A stretch of 38,577 nt of DNA from Vreelandella subglaciescola (GCA_030454225.1 JAKDRW010000015.1:1-38577); one strand, 5' to 3'. Counted from the stretch's first letter, positions 20,450 through 29,805 are shown. The notes: a model not told the origin generated them from the sequence alone. A program made the numbers and translations.

Positions 20450-21139
20450 ATGGATGATCGCGTATTGCTGATTACCGGCGCCTCCAGCGGTATTGGCGCT
20501 GCCACCGCCCGGGCCGCCGCCGAGAAAGGCTACAAACTGGTATTGGCGGCGCGCCGTCACGATAAGCTCGAAGCGCTTGCCGAGGAGATCGGTAAAGACC
20601 GGATGGTCACCGTAAGCTGCGACGTCACGTCGATGCAGGACCAGCAGGCTATGGTCGAACAGGCGCTGGAGCGCTTTGGTCGCCTGGATGCGGTGTTTGC
20701 CAACGCCGGGCGCGGCGGGTCACCCGGCGGCTTCAGCGAGGCGGATCACGAACAGTGGAAGGATATGCTGCTGACCAACGTCTACGGCGTCGGCCTGACG
20801 CTACAGGCGACGCTGCCCGCGCTCAAACAAAGCCAGGGTCACGTGCTGCTGACCGGTTCTGCTGCCGGGCGTGCCACGATTCCCGGCTCCATGTACAGCG
20901 CGAGCAAATGGGCGGTGACGGGCATTGGCTACAACCTGCGGGAAGAGCTGCGCGGTACGGGGATTCGCGTCACCCTGATCGAGCCCGGCATGGTGGATAC
21001 GGCCTTTTTTGACGAGCGCCCCACCCATGCCATGCAGGACGAGGATATCGCCAACGCGGTGCTCTACGCTCTCGACCAGCCCGCCCATGTGGACGTTAAT
21101 GAAATCCTTATCCGTCCGACGCCCAGCGTCAGTGCTTGA
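20450..21139 (+). CDS. Short-chain dehydrogenase/reductase (classical SDR, YdfG-like)
   Basis: This is an NAD(P)-dependent oxidoreductase of 229 aa with all classical SDR motifs: the cofactor loop TGASSGIG (9-16), NAG (85-87), Asn110, Ser137 and the catalytic YSASK (Tyr149, Lys153). The basic residues AARR at 33-36, after the second strand, favour NADPH. The C-terminus [11 protein letters not shown] is typical of the YdfG-like group that oxidises 3-hydroxy acids or serine analogues, but the substrate cannot be fixed from sequence. GGGAG precedes the ATG. It lies directly right of the oriC candidate, and its last 11 bases overlap the end of the convergent ABC ATPase gene. Confidence 0.9.
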   Translation: MDDRVLLITGASSGIGAATARAAAEKGYKLVLAARRHDKLEALAEEIGKDRMVTVSCDVTSMQDQQAMVEQALERFGRLDAVFANAGRGGSPGGFSEADHEQWKDMLLTNVYGVGLTLQATLPALKQSQGHVLLTGSAAGRATIPGSMYSASKWAVTGIGYNLREELRGTGIRVTLIEPGMVDTAFFDERPTHAMQDEDIANAVLYALDQPAHVDVNEILIRPTPSVSA

Positions 21140-21887
21140 GCACGCGAGACAGAAAGGCCTGGGTACGCTCGTGTTGGGGGGCATCAAACAGCTGCTCGGG
21201 CGGACCCTGTTCGGTAATTTCGCCCTGGTGGATGTAAATCACGCGGTCGGCGACTTCGCGGGCAAAGTGCATTTCATGGGTGACGATGACCATGGTCATG
21301 CCCTCCTTGGCGAGCTCGCGCATGGCGTCGAGCACTTCGCCGATCATCTCCGGATCGAGCGCCGAGGTGGGCTCGTCAAACAGCATTAGCCGCGGTTCCA
21401 TGGCCAGCGCCCGGGCAAGCGCTACGCGCTGCTGCTGGCCGCCGGAGAGCTGTGCGGGGTACTTGTCCGCCTGATCCTCGATGCCCACGCGCTCGAGTAG
21501 CCGATCGGCGGTTTGGCGGGCCTGCTGGCGGTTAGCACCGCGAACTTTAATCGGTGCCAGAGTCACGTTGTCGCGCACGCTGAGATGGGGAAACAGGTTG
21601 AACTGCTGGAACACCATGCCGACTTCGGTACGGATCTGCTGCAAGGCCCGGCCGCTTCTGCCGTACGGCTGCAGGGTCTTGCCATCGACGCCGAGGATGC
21701 CTTGCTGAAACTCTTCGAGGCCGTTGATACAGCGGATCAGCGTGGATTTCCCCGAGCCGCTGGCACCGATTACCACCACGACTTCTCCCGGCGTAATGGC
21801 AAGGTCGATATCCTTCAGCACGTGCAGGCTGCCAAAGTGTTTGTTGAGCTTTTTCATGCTCACAATGGGTTGTGTTGTTGCGTTCAT
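21129..21887 (-). CDS. Polar amino acid ABC transporter, ATP-binding protein (GlnQ-like)
   Basis: This is the ATPase of a polar amino acid importer, 252 aa. Walker A is GASGSGKST, the Q-loop is [13 protein letters not shown], the signature [19 protein letters not shown] and the Walker B is [27 protein letters not shown] carries the switch His. The sequence is close to the GlnQ/HisP/GltL group. It is the last gene of a three-gene operon (binding protein, permease, ATPase), 9 bp after the permease. The 3' end overlaps the convergent SDR gene by 11 bases. Confidence 0.95.
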   Translation of the reverse strand: MNATTQPIVSMKKLNKHFGSLHVLKDIDLAITPGEVVVVIGASGSGKSTLIRCINGLEEFQQGILGVDGKTLQPYGRSGRALQQIRTEVGMVFQQFNLFPHLSVRDNVTLAPIKVRGANRQQARQTADRLLERVGIEDQADKYPAQLSGGQQQRVALARALAMEPRLMLFDEPTSALDPEMIGEVLDAMRELAKEGMTMVIVTHEMHFAREVADRVIYIHQGEITEQGPPEQLFDAPQHERTQAFLSRVLKH

Positions 21888-21896
21888 GAGCCGTCC

Positions 21897-22568
21897 TTAT
21901 TCTCCGGCCAGGCCTTTGCGTTCCAGCACGGAAAGCAAAATGGAAAGTGTCCAGGTAATGGCCAGGTATAGAAGCGCCACCATGAAATACACTTCCATGG
22001 CGGTAAAGGTGGTGGCGATGTAAATCTGCCCCTGGCGGACCAGCTCACCGACGCCGATGACCGAAAACAGCGACGTGTCCTTGATGCTGATAATCGCCTG
22101 GTTACCGAGCGGCGGAATCATGCGGCGCAGTGCCTGGGGCCAGATGACGCAGCGAAACGCCTGGCTTCGCGAAAGCCCCAGCGACAGCGCTGCTTCGCGC
22201 TGGCCGCGCTCGATTGACTGCACGCCGCCGCGAACGATCTCGGAAATGTAGGCGCCGGAGTTTACCGCAATTGCGGCGATCCCCGCGGTCAGCGCGTTAA
22301 TCGGGCCGCCCAGCAGCTGGGGCAGACCGTAGAAGATAAACAGCACCTGCACCAGAATTGGCGTGCCGCGAAATATCTCAATATAGGCAATGGCCAGCCA
22401 GCGCAGCGGCCGCAGCGGACTGATACGCAGCAGGCCGAAGAAAATACCGATTACAAAGCCGATGGCCAAGCCGCCAAAGGAAATCAGCAGCGTCCAGGGA
22501 ATACCGGGCAGCAGGTGGGGGATTGAATCAATCGCCGCTGCCCAGTCAAAATTGAAAGATACGTCCAC
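21897..22568 (-). CDS. Polar amino acid ABC transporter, permease (HisM/GlnP family)
   Basis: The 223 aa inner-membrane permease has about five transmembrane helices and the family's N-terminal signature LLPGIPWTLLISFGGLAIGF. The cytoplasmic EAA-type loop, which docks the ATPase, is REAALSLGLSRSQAFRCVIW followed by PQALRRMIPPLGNQ. Only one permease gene is present, so it presumably acts as a homodimer, as GlnP does. It lies between the binding-protein gene (108 bp, with a stem-loop) and the ATPase gene (9 bp). Confidence 0.94.
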   Translation of the reverse strand: MDVSFNFDWAAAIDSIPHLLPGIPWTLLISFGGLAIGFVIGIFFGLLRISPLRPLRWLAIAYIEIFRGTPILVQVLFIFYGLPQLLGGPINALTAGIAAIAVNSGAYISEIVRGGVQSIERGQREAALSLGLSRSQAFRCVIWPQALRRMIPPLGNQAIISIKDTSLFSVIGVGELVRQGQIYIATTFTAMEVYFMVALLYLAITWTLSILLSVLERKGLAGE

Positions 22569-22617
22569 GTCGTCTTCTCCTGCAAAGGGACGATAAAATT
22601 GGGTGAATACAACGACA

Positions 22618-22647
22618 CAGAGCCGGGAGCAATGCCCACCGGCTCTG
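22618..22647 (-). other. Intergenic stem-loop after the binding-protein gene
   Basis: CAGAGCCGG (22618-22626) pairs perfectly with CCGGCTCTG (22639-22647) around a 12-base loop. No T-run follows on the minus strand. Hairpins placed here in ABC operons commonly protect the upstream binding-protein mRNA from 3' decay, giving more binding protein than membrane subunits. Confidence 0.65.
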
Positions 22648-22676
22648 ATAGAAGTGCTTGAGTTACCCGCCGTATG

Positions 22677-23492
22677 TTATTCGGCGTCGGGGGTTTCGCC
22701 AAACCACTTGGTGTAAATCTCTTCGTAGGTGCCGTCTGCCTGCATGTCGGCTAGCGCTTCGTTGGTGGGTTCAAGCCACTTGCTGCCCTTATGGAAGACG
22801 ATGCCGTACTGCTGGCCTTCGTACAGCGGGCCTAGCACCTTGGCGCGGCCTTCGCCCTGGGTTTGCGCAAAGTAGGCAACGTTGGGCGCGTCGTAGAAGG
22901 CGGCGTCAACGTTGCCGCCCAATAGCGCCATGTACATGTCGGAGGTGCCGGGGTAAGGCGTGATATCGGCGCTGTCGCCGAGCTTTTCTTTGAGGTAGTC
23001 GTAGCTCGTGGAGCCGATCTTGGTGGATACCGACTTGCCCTCAAGGTCTTCAACGGTTTTGATGTCGTCGTTGTCCTCGCGGACCATCAGGCGCAGGCCG
23101 GAATCGTAGTAGGGATCGGAGAAATCAACGACCTTGGCGCGTTTATCGGTGATGGTGGTGCCGGCAATGGCGATTTCCTGACTGCCGGTTTGTACCGCGG
23201 GAATGATTCCGGAAAACTTCATCGTGGTCAGGTTGACGTCAAACCCGGCGCGCTCGGCCACTTCGTTGATGATGTCCATGTCGAAACCGATCATTTCATC
23301 GGTGTCCGAATCGAGCATTTCAAAGGGCACAAAGCTTGGGTCGGTGGCCACGTTCACGCTGGGCTTGTCCTGAGCCATTACCGCACCGGCACTGCCAAGC
23401 CCGAGCGCGACAGCTGCGACCAGCATGCTCTTGGCCGTGGGCGTGCAGCTAATTGCCTGCTGCATGATGTTCGCCATGTTCTTGCTCGCCAT
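22677..23492 (-). CDS. Polar amino acid ABC transporter, periplasmic substrate-binding protein
   Basis: This is a solute-binding protein family 3 member of 271 aa. A signal peptide ends around GSAGAVMAQD (about residue 41). It is longer than usual at the N-terminus, so a start at Met6 (MANIMQ) is also possible; GGGGA precedes the first ATG. Family features are PSFVPFEMLDSDTDEMIGFD, DIINEVAERAGF, FSGIIPAVQTGSQEIAIAG and TDKRAKVVDFSDPYYDSGL. These resemble GlnH and lysine/arginine/ornithine binders. The exact amino acid is not predictable. It is the first gene of the operon with the permease and ATPase. Confidence 0.93.
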   Translation of the reverse strand: MASKNMANIMQQAISCTPTAKSMLVAAVALGLGSAGAVMAQDKPSVNVATDPSFVPFEMLDSDTDEMIGFDMDIINEVAERAGFDVNLTTMKFSGIIPAVQTGSQEIAIAGTTITDKRAKVVDFSDPYYDSGLRLMVREDNDDIKTVEDLEGKSVSTKIGSTSYDYLKEKLGDSADITPYPGTSDMYMALLGGNVDAAFYDAPNVAYFAQTQGEGRAKVLGPLYEGQQYGIVFHKGSKWLEPTNEALADMQADGTYEEIYTKWFGETPDAE

Positions 23493-23631
23493 GATTGTAT
23501 CCCCGTATTTATGGGTGCCTGTTCAAGGCTATTGTGGGTCTTTTTAACCTTGGCGAGAAACCGGCGGGGCGTCAAGCAGTGAAAGGTGGCAGGGTCAACG
23601 CTTTATCGACGCAAGACGGCTGGGATGGCGG

Positions 23632-23985
23632 CTAGACCATAAAAGAGGCGCCGCAGCCGCAGGTCGACGTAGCGTTGGGGTTTTGCACGCGAAAACGCGC
23701 GCCGGCAAGGCCTTCTTCATAGTCGACGGTGGAGCCGACCAGGTATTGGTACGACAGCGGGTCGACCACCAGGGTGGCGTCGCCAAAATCGATCAGCGAG
23801 TCGTCGTCGGCGACGCTGTCGGCGAAGTCAAAGCCGTACTGAAACCCCGAACAGCCGCCGCCGGTGACGTAAACGCGCAGCTTCAGCGTGGTGCTGTCTT
23901 CGTCTGCCATCAGCGCTTTAAGGCGCGTGCGAGCACTGGCGGAAAGAAGTAACGGAGTGGGGACAAAAGATTCTGCACTGCTCAT
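23632..23985 (-). CDS. erpA: Iron-sulfur cluster insertion protein ErpA (A-type carrier)
   Basis: ErpA is an A-type Fe-S carrier that delivers clusters to targets such as IspG and IspH. From the ATG at 23985 it is 117 aa (E. coli 114); an upstream in-frame TTG would add five residues, but GGGAG before the ATG decides for the shorter form. The three ligand cysteines are Cys45 in [11 protein letters not shown] and Cys109/Cys111 in [11 protein letters not shown]. It is a lone gene, with a predicted promoter at 24049-24078 whose spacer contains a small palindrome. Confidence 0.95.
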   Translation of the reverse strand: MSSAESFVPTPLLLSASARTRLKALMADEDSTTLKLRVYVTGGGCSGFQYGFDFADSVADDDSLIDFGDATLVVDPLSYQYLVGSTVDYEEGLAGARFRVQNPNATSTCGCGASFMV

Positions 23986-24048
23986 GGATATCTCCCGCAA
24001 GCGTCAGAGGTGTCGGGGGGAATCCCCCGTTGGCCGGTTAATTGTATA

Positions 24049-24078
24049 ATTATGGGTAATACCCAGCAAAAGGGTCAA
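24049..24078 (-). promoter_or_regulatory. Predicted erpA promoter with spacer palindrome
   Basis: On the minus strand TTGACC (24078-24073) and CATAAT (24054-24049) are spaced 18 bases. GGGTA-A-TACCC at 24054-24064 overlaps the -10 edge and could be an operator; in E. coli erpA is repressed by IscR. I did not find a clear IscR consensus. Confidence 0.55.
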
Positions 24079-24115
24079 CTTTTACCGGGTAGAAGCAAAA
24101 TATCAGCGCCGCGCA

Positions 24116-25150
24116 TCAAGGCATCAGCGCCGGTGCGCTCAGCCCTGTATTTTCGTCGAGACCAAACATCAGGTTGAGGTTTTGAATCGCCTGCCCCGAT
24201 GCGCCTTTCACCAGGTTATCAATCACCGACAGCACCACCACGGTGTTGCCGTTACCCGGGCGATGAACGGCCAGCCGGCAGGTATTGTTGCCTTTGACAC
24301 TGCGGGTCTCAGGGTGGCTGCCCGCGGGCATGACGTCAACGAAGGGCTCATCGGCATAGTAGCGTTCAAACAGCGCCTGCAGGTCGTCGGGCTCGGCGGT
24401 TAGCTGGCCATAGAGGGTGGCATGAATGCCACGAATCATGGGCGTCAGGTGCGGCACAAAGGTGAGATTGACGTCGCCGTTGTGCGCCTCGACAAGCCCC
24501 TGGCGGATTTCGGGCAGGTGGCGGTGGCCGTTAACGGCGTAGGCCTTGAACGACTCGCTGGCCTCGGCCAGCAGCGAGCCGACCTTGGCGCCACGGCCGG
24601 CGCCGGTCACGCCGGTCTTGCAGTCGGCGATCAGCTGGCCGGGGTCGATCATGCCGGCCTGCAACAGCGGCAGGAACCCCAGCTGTACGGCGGTCGGGTA
24701 GCAGCCGGGGACGGCCACCAGGCGCGCGTTTTTGATCGCTTCGCGGTGCACTTCCGGCAAGCCGTATACGGCTTCCTTGAGCAGCGCCGGGGCGCCGTGG
24801 GTCTGGCCGTACCAGGCTTCCCATTCGGGAATGTCGCGCAGGCGGAAATCCGCCGAAAGATCGATCACGCGGGTGCCGCGGGCGAGCAACTCGCCGGCCA
24901 GCGCGTGGGCCACCCCGTGGGGCGTGGCGAAAAACACCGCGTCCAGGGTGCCCAGCGTGTCGGCATCGGGTTCGCTAAACGCCAGGCTAGCGTAGTAGCC
25001 GCGTAAGTTGGGGTACATCTCTGCGACTTTTACCCCCGCCTCTGAGCGCGAGGTAATGACGTCGACGCTGACGCCCGGATGCTGAACCAGCAAGCGTAAA
25101 AGCTCTACGCCGGTATAGCCGGTACCGCCTACAATGCCAACCTTGATCAC
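24116..25150 (-). CDS. argC: N-acetyl-gamma-glutamyl-phosphate reductase
   Basis: ArgC reduces N-acetylglutamyl phosphate to the semialdehyde with NADPH in arginine biosynthesis. The start is GTG at 25150-25148, giving (M)[19 protein letters not shown] and 344 aa, with AAGGAG six bases upstream. Further upstream codons in frame are not family-like. The catalytic Cys150 is in [14 protein letters not shown], and the NADP loop is GGTGYTG at 8-14. [14 protein letters not shown] is also conserved. It is a lone gene, divergent from the ClC transporter. Confidence 0.97.
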   Translation of the reverse strand: MIKVGIVGGTGYTGVELLRLLVQHPGVSVDVITSRSEAGVKVAEMYPNLRGYYASLAFSEPDADTLGTLDAVFFATPHGVAHALAGELLARGTRVIDLSADFRLRDIPEWEAWYGQTHGAPALLKEAVYGLPEVHREAIKNARLVAVPGCYPTAVQLGFLPLLQAGMIDPGQLIADCKTGVTGAGRGAKVGSLLAEASESFKAYAVNGHRHLPEIRQGLVEAHNGDVNLTFVPHLTPMIRGIHATLYGQLTAEPDDLQALFERYYADEPFVDVMPAGSHPETRSVKGNNTCRLAVHRPGNGNTVVVLSVIDNLVKGASGQAIQNLNLMFGLDENTGLSAPALMP

Positions 25151-25190
25151 GTTTGACTCCTTCGCGCTGTTGCGTTGTGTGCTGCCCTCG

Positions 25191-25217
25191 AAAGCCCGGG
25201 CAAAAGCCCGGGCAAAG
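25191..25217. repeat. 12-bp tandem repeat containing GCCCGGGC palindromes
   Basis: The unit AAAGCCCGGGCA occurs twice in direct tandem (25191-25202, 25203-25214) and a third copy begins with AAG. Each unit contains the self-complementary GCCCGGGC (25194-25201, 25206-25213). It lies in the 106 bp divergent promoter region of argC and the ClC gene. Confidence 0.85.
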
Positions 25218-25256
25218 CGCACCGAGCTGTCGAAGTGAATACGCCTATGATACACA

Positions 25257-27122
25257 ATGGGGCAAGTACAAGCGCAAAGACATCACAAGGACATCTATAG
25301 AGTGGCACGCGCATTCCGGTCGATTTTTACCCTTGAGCATTTTCGCCGCCAGCTCGCCAATGTGGATGCGCTGCCGCAGCTTTGCGTTTTGGGTCTGGTC
25401 TCGGGGATTATCACCGGCACGCTGATGGTCGGGTTTCGCTTTTTGCTCGGCCTGGGGGCGACGCTTTACATGCCCGGCGAGAGTCCGGAAGCCTTTGAAC
25501 ATCTGACACCGGCCACGCGCGCCGTCCTGCCGCTGATCGCAGTATTGCTGATTGGCCTGTGGCTTGGCCGCCAGCCGCCGGCCGGGCGTAAAATCGGTGT
25601 GGCCCACGTGATCGACCGGCTGACCTACCATCAGGGACGGTTTCCGCTGCGCAACTGGTTGACCCAGTGGTGGGTGGGGCTGGTCTCGGTGCTGGGCGGG
25701 CTTTCCGCCGGCCGCGAGGGGCCCGCCATTCACCTGGGGGCGGCAGCGGCAAGCGGGCTGGGACAGAAGCTGCGCCTGCCGCACAACAGTCTGCGCGTGC
25801 TGGTCGCTTGCGGCACCGCCGCGGGGATTTCGGCGTCGTTTAATACGCCCATTGCCGGGGTGATTTTTGCCATGGAAGTGGTGATGATGGAATACACCAT
25901 CACCGGATTTATGCCGGTCATACTGGCATCAACCGTCGGCGGCCTGATCGCCCAGCTGGCGTTTGGCCTGGAGCGTCCTTTTCAGGCCAGCGACGTGGCG
26001 TTTGGCTCGCTGATTAATTTGCCGTGGATTGTTGTCAGCGGCTTTGGCATCGGGATTCTGGCAGCGGGCTTTATGCGTCTGGCGCGTGCCGCCGAGCGCT
26101 TTCAGACAATACCGTTGACCGTTCGCTGTGCGCTGGTGGGTTTACTGGTGGGCGGGTCGGCGTGGTTTTACCCGCAGGTGCAAGGCATGGGGTACGACAC
26201 CCTGGGGCTGACGTTTAGCGGTACGGTAGCGATCGATGTGCTGTTGGCGGTGGCCGTGGGCAAATTATTGTTGACGGCGTTTACCGTCGCCTGCGGGATA
26301 CCGGTGAGCATTATCGGCCCGATTCTGGTAGCCGGCGGTGCGGCCGGCGCGCTGTTCGGCCTGCTGGGCGTGCAGCTGATGCCCGAGGTTTCGGCAAGCC
26401 CCGCGGTGTACGCGATGCTGGGCATGGCGGCGATGATGGGTGCCATTCTGCAAGCGCCGCTGGCTGCGCTGATGGCGCTTCTCGAGCTGACCCACTCCCC
26501 GAGCATGATGCTGCCAGGCATGCTGACCGTGGTCGTCGCGTGCCTGACCACCCGCCAGCTGACCGGGTACAAAGGCTTTTTCATCAGCGCCGTGTATGGC
26601 AGTCACCACCCGCTGCAGCATCCGCTGATGCAGGCGCTGTCGCGGATTTCGGTGCCGGCGGTGATGGAGCGCAATCTGGTGCGCAGCGAGCGGATGATTA
26701 CCCCCGCGGCGGCGCGTAAATTGCTGGAAACCAACCCGGTATGGCTGGTGATCGAGCGCTCAAGCGAAGACAAGCCGCCGCTGGCGCTGAAAGGGTCAGA
26801 GCTTGCGCGCTGGCTGTTGGCGCACGAAGAGGCGATTGAACAGCAACAGGAAGGCTTTGAGCGGGTCGACCTGCTGGAAATCCCCGGCAAACGGCTGGAA
26901 CTCGCTCCGATAGGCCTGCAGGCGACGCTGTCCGAAGCATTTCTGGCGTTGGAAAATAACGCCTTCGGCGCACTTTACGTGGTTCACGGTTACCGCCTCA
27001 AGCAGCCGCGGATTTCCGGTATCATTACCCGCGGCACGATCGAACGTCACTATCAATATACGAGCAATATACGAGCCGCTCGCCCGGGAGCCGCAACGCT
27101 GAAGAACGAACCTGAAAAATAG
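25257..27122 (+). CDS. ClC-family chloride channel/transporter with C-terminal regulatory region
   Basis: ClC proteins move chloride, either as channels or as Cl-/H+ antiporters. This one is up to 621 aa, with about ten membrane segments in residues 40-430 and a roughly 180-residue soluble CBS-like tail. The gating glutamate is Glu154 in GREGP (152-156). In the [19 protein letters not shown] region, the position of the inner proton glutamate (Glu203 of E. coli ClcA) is Val208, as in eukaryotic ClC channels. The GSGIP selectivity motif is replaced by RKIGVAHV. The start is uncertain: ATG 25257 has a poor ribosome site, and a -10-like TATGAT (25246-25251) lies just upstream, so GTG 25302 (606 aa) with AAGGA before it is plausible. 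Confidence 0.88.
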   Translation: MGQVQAQRHHKDIYRVARAFRSIFTLEHFRRQLANVDALPQLCVLGLVSGIITGTLMVGFRFLLGLGATLYMPGESPEAFEHLTPATRAVLPLIAVLLIGLWLGRQPPAGRKIGVAHVIDRLTYHQGRFPLRNWLTQWWVGLVSVLGGLSAGREGPAIHLGAAAASGLGQKLRLPHNSLRVLVACGTAAGISASFNTPIAGVIFAMEVVMMEYTITGFMPVILASTVGGLIAQLAFGLERPFQASDVAFGSLINLPWIVVSGFGIGILAAGFMRLARAAERFQTIPLTVRCALVGLLVGGSAWFYPQVQGMGYDTLGLTFSGTVAIDVLLAVAVGKLLLTAFTVACGIPVSIIGPILVAGGAAGALFGLLGVQLMPEVSASPAVYAMLGMAAMMGAILQAPLAALMALLELTHSPSMMLPGMLTVVVACLTTRQLTGYKGFFISAVYGSHHPLQHPLMQALSRISVPAVMERNLVRSERMITPAAARKLLETNPVWLVIERSSEDKPPLALKGSELARWLLAHEEAIEQQQEGFERVDLLEIPGKRLELAPIGLQATLSEAFLALENNAFGALYVVHGYRLKQPRISGIITRGTIERHYQYTSNIRAARPGAATLKNEPEK

Positions 27123-27166
27123 ACCTGAAAACACTACCATCTTCCCTGATGCATTAAGGAGCCCGC

Positions 27167-27598
27167 ATGTATTTATGGGTGAAGGCGATCCACCTGATGG
27201 CCGTTGTCACATGGTTTGCCGCGCTGTTTTATTTGCCGCGGCTGTACGTTTACCACGCCATCGCACGCGACAACGGCGAACGCGAGAGCATGGAAACCTT
27301 CAAAATCATGGAGCGCAAGCTGTATCGCGGCATCATGACGCCGTCGATGATTGCCGTTATCGTGCTCGGGGGCATCTTGTTGGCGCTTACACCGCAGTGG
27401 CTAAGCCAGGGGTGGATGCACGCCAAGCTGTTTTTTGTGGTCTTGCTGATTGCTTACCACCACGTGTGCCTGATTTATCTCAAGCAGTTTGCTCAGGACC
27501 GCTGCACTAAGCGCCAGGTTTTTTTCCGCTGGTTTAACGAGCTGCCGGTGATCGCGCTGGTGGCCATTATCATTTTTGCCGTGGTGAAACCCTTTTGA
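27167..27598 (+). CDS. hemJ: Protoporphyrinogen IX oxidase HemJ
   Basis: HemJ oxidises protoporphyrinogen IX to protoporphyrin IX in the heme pathway of many Gram-negative bacteria that lack HemG and HemY. The 143 aa integral membrane protein has four hydrophobic helices. It has the family N-terminus WVKAIHLMAVVTWFAALFYL (His9), PRLYVYH and MERKLYRGIMTPSM. AAGGAG precedes the ATG. Its TGA overlaps the ATG of thiD by one base, and hemL follows, so heme and thiamine genes share an operon. Confidence 0.93.
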   Translation: MYLWVKAIHLMAVVTWFAALFYLPRLYVYHAIARDNGERESMETFKIMERKLYRGIMTPSMIAVIVLGGILLALTPQWLSQGWMHAKLFFVVLLIAYHHVCLIYLKQFAQDRCTKRQVFFRWFNELPVIALVAIIIFAVVKPF

Positions 27599-28422
27599 TG
27601 CTGCCGCCGCTTCCCCCCGTGGTTTTGGTACTCGCCGGGCATGACCCTACCGGCGGTGCGGGCATCATCGCTGATAGCGAGGCCATCGCCGCCAACGGCG
27701 GCTGGGCGATGACGATTCCCACCGCGCTGACTGTGCAAAACTGCCATGACGTCAGCCGCGTGATACCTGCCGATCCCGGGGTCATGCTGGCCAGCGCCGA
27801 GGCGCTTTTTGATATGCCGGTGGCCGCGATCAAGATCGGGCTGCTGGCAGACGCCCCGACGCTGATCGCCGCCGAACGCATTGTGCGGCGTTTTCCCGGC
27901 GTGCCGGTAGTGATCGATCCGGTGCTCAAGGCCGGCGGCGGCGCTGAGTTATCCACACCCGAGCTGTGCCGGCTGTTTGTGGATAAAATACTCGCGCACG
28001 GCGATATCCTGACGCCCAACCGCTATGAGCTGGCCCAGCTGACCCCCGAACTTGCTGACGCCGACGATACCCAGCGCGCCGTCGAGCTGATTTCCCAGGG
28101 CAGCCAGGGCGTACTGGTGACCGGCACCGATGACCCGCTTCCCCAAAGCGACGCGCAGACGGTAACGCATACTCTGCACACCCCCGAAAGCGCCCGCCAG
28201 TGGCAGTGGCCACGCCTGCCCGGCACCTATCACGGCTCGGGCTGTACGCTGGCGGCAGCGCTTGCCGCCCGTCTGGCCGCCGGTGAGGCGCTGCCTACGG
28301 CCTGCGAGCAGGCGCAGCACTTTACCTGGCAAAGCCTGTCGCACGGCTATCGGCCGGCGAATGGCCAGTATTTGCCCAACCGCTTTTTCCATGACAGTTA
28401 TGCTTATGCCAAGCAACTTTGA
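27598..28422 (+). CDS. thiD: Hydroxymethylpyrimidine / phosphomethylpyrimidine kinase
   Basis: ThiD phosphorylates HMP and HMP-P in thiamine biosynthesis and salvage. From the ATG at 27598 (overlapping the hemJ stop by one base) it is 274 aa. Ribokinase-fold landmarks are LAGHDPTGGAGIIADSEAI, the family GGAG motif, and the phosphate-binding loop YHGSGCTLAAALAA near residue 215, with the catalytic Cys. As I recall, Pseudomonas carries thiE between thiD and hemL; here hemL follows directly. Two perfect DnaA boxes in inverted orientation lie inside the gene. Confidence 0.93.
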   Translation: MLPPLPPVVLVLAGHDPTGGAGIIADSEAIAANGGWAMTIPTALTVQNCHDVSRVIPADPGVMLASAEALFDMPVAAIKIGLLADAPTLIAAERIVRRFPGVPVVIDPVLKAGGGAELSTPELCRLFVDKILAHGDILTPNRYELAQLTPELADADDTQRAVELISQGSQGVLVTGTDDPLPQSDAQTVTHTLHTPESARQWQWPRLPGTYHGSGCTLAAALAARLAAGEALPTACEQAQHFTWQSLSHGYRPANGQYLPNRFFHDSYAYAKQL

Positions 28423-28440
28423 CGCCAACGAGAGGATGCC

Positions 28441-29727
28441 ATGACCACTTCAGCCGAACTGTTTGAACTTGCTAGCCGCCATATTCCCGGCGGGGTAAAT
28501 TCGCCCGTGCGGGCATTCAAAGGCATGCACCGTCCGCCAGTGTTTATCGAACGCGCGCAGGACGCCTACCTTTACGACGTTGAAGGCAATCGCTACGTCG
28601 ATTACGTGGGCTCCTGGGGGCCGATGATTACCGGTCACGCCGACCGCGACGTGCTCGCCGCCGTGCGTGCCCGGCTGGATAACGGCCTGTCGTTCGGCGC
28701 CCCCACCGAGGTCGAAACCACCATGGCCGAGCTCATCTGCGAGATGATTCCGAGCATGGAAATGGTGCGCATGACCAGCTCGGGCACCGAGGCTACGATG
28801 TCGGCGATTCGTCTGGCACGGGGCTATACCGGGCGGGACAAAATCGTCAAATTTGAGGGCAACTATCACGGCCACTCGGATTCGCTGCTGGTCAAGGCCG
28901 GCTCCGGCGCGCTGACCCACGGCGTGCCCAACTCTCCCGGGGTGCCGGCGTCGCTTGCCGAGCATACCGTGACGCTGTCGTTCAACGACCCCGAAGGCGT
29001 GGAAGAGTGCTTCGCTGAAATCGGCGATCAGATCGCCTGCATTATCGTCGAGCCGGTTGCCGGCAACATGAACTGCATTCCGTCTACCCCTGAGTTTCTG
29101 GAGACGCTACGGCGGGTGTGCAACGAGCATGGCAGCGTGCTGATTTTTGACGAAGTGATGACTGGTTTTCGCGTAGCGATGGGCGGCGCCCAGGCGTACT
29201 ACAACATCATTCCGGACTTGACCTGCCTGGGTAAAATCGTCGGCGGCGGCATGCCGGTCGGCGCCTTTGGCGGCAAGCGCGAGATCATGGAGCAGATTTC
29301 GCCGCTGGGGCCGGTCTACCACGCGGGCACGCTGTCGGGGAATCCGCTGGCCATGGCCGCCGGCACCACGCTGTTGACCAAGCTGCAGGTACCGGGCTTT
29401 CACGATGCATTATCGCAGCGGGTCGAAACCCTGTGCACGGGGCTTCAAGAGCGCGCCGATGCTGCTGGCGTCCCCATGGTGGCGCAGTCGGCGGGCGGCA
29501 TGTTCGGGCTGTTTTTTACCGCGCAAACCCGGGTGGATAACTTTGCCCAGGCCACCGCGTGCGACCCCGAGGCCTTCCGCCGCTTCTTTAACGCCATGCT
29601 GGATGAGGGCGTGTACCTGGCGCCATCGGCGTATGAAGCCGGTTTCATGTCGAGCGCGCATACGGCCGAAGATATTCAGCTCACCCTCGACGCCGCGGAA
29701 AAGGCCTTTGCCAGCATGGCCCGCTAG
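28441..29727 (+). CDS. hemL: Glutamate-1-semialdehyde 2,1-aminomutase
   Basis: HemL converts glutamate-1-semialdehyde to 5-aminolevulinate in the C5 heme pathway, with PLP. The protein is 428 aa (E. coli 426). The PLP lysine is Lys265 in [16 protein letters not shown], with Asp237 in [12 protein letters not shown]. The gatekeeper-loop region is [20 protein letters not shown]. The N-terminus [14 protein letters not shown] is typical. The upstream hemJ acts late in the same pathway. A strong hairpin terminator follows at 29776-29805. Confidence 0.98.
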   Translation: MTTSAELFELASRHIPGGVNSPVRAFKGMHRPPVFIERAQDAYLYDVEGNRYVDYVGSWGPMITGHADRDVLAAVRARLDNGLSFGAPTEVETTMAELICEMIPSMEMVRMTSSGTEATMSAIRLARGYTGRDKIVKFEGNYHGHSDSLLVKAGSGALTHGVPNSPGVPASLAEHTVTLSFNDPEGVEECFAEIGDQIACIIVEPVAGNMNCIPSTPEFLETLRRVCNEHGSVLIFDEVMTGFRVAMGGAQAYYNIIPDLTCLGKIVGGGMPVGAFGGKREIMEQISPLGPVYHAGTLSGNPLAMAAGTTLLTKLQVPGFHDALSQRVETLCTGLQERADAAGVPMVAQSAGGMFGLFFTAQTRVDNFAQATACDPEAFRRFFNAMLDEGVYLAPSAYEAGFMSSAHTAEDIQLTLDAAEKAFASMAR

Positions 29728-29775
29728 TGCGCTAGCCGTGCGTTGCGATTAAAACAAGCGTCAACACGCGCAATG

Positions 29776-29805
29776 CAAAGAGCCGCCATTCATGGCGGCT
29801 CTTTG
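29776..29805 (+). terminator. Intrinsic terminator after hemL
   Basis: CAAAGAGCCGCCAT pairs with ATGGCGGCTCTTTG around a tiny loop, a near-perfect long palindrome 48 bp past the hemL stop. The T-run is short and partly inside the stem, so it may work in both directions. Confidence 0.8.

Noticed and set aside
20009-20560. 183-codon minus-strand open frame in the origin region
   Set aside because: Runs from the SDR gene's antisense through DnaA boxes; no family features, and the region is better explained as oriC.
25231-25256. Possible arginine-repressor box upstream of argC
   Set aside because: TGAAT is present, but the second half and spacing do not fit the E. coli ARG box or the Pseudomonas ArgR site.
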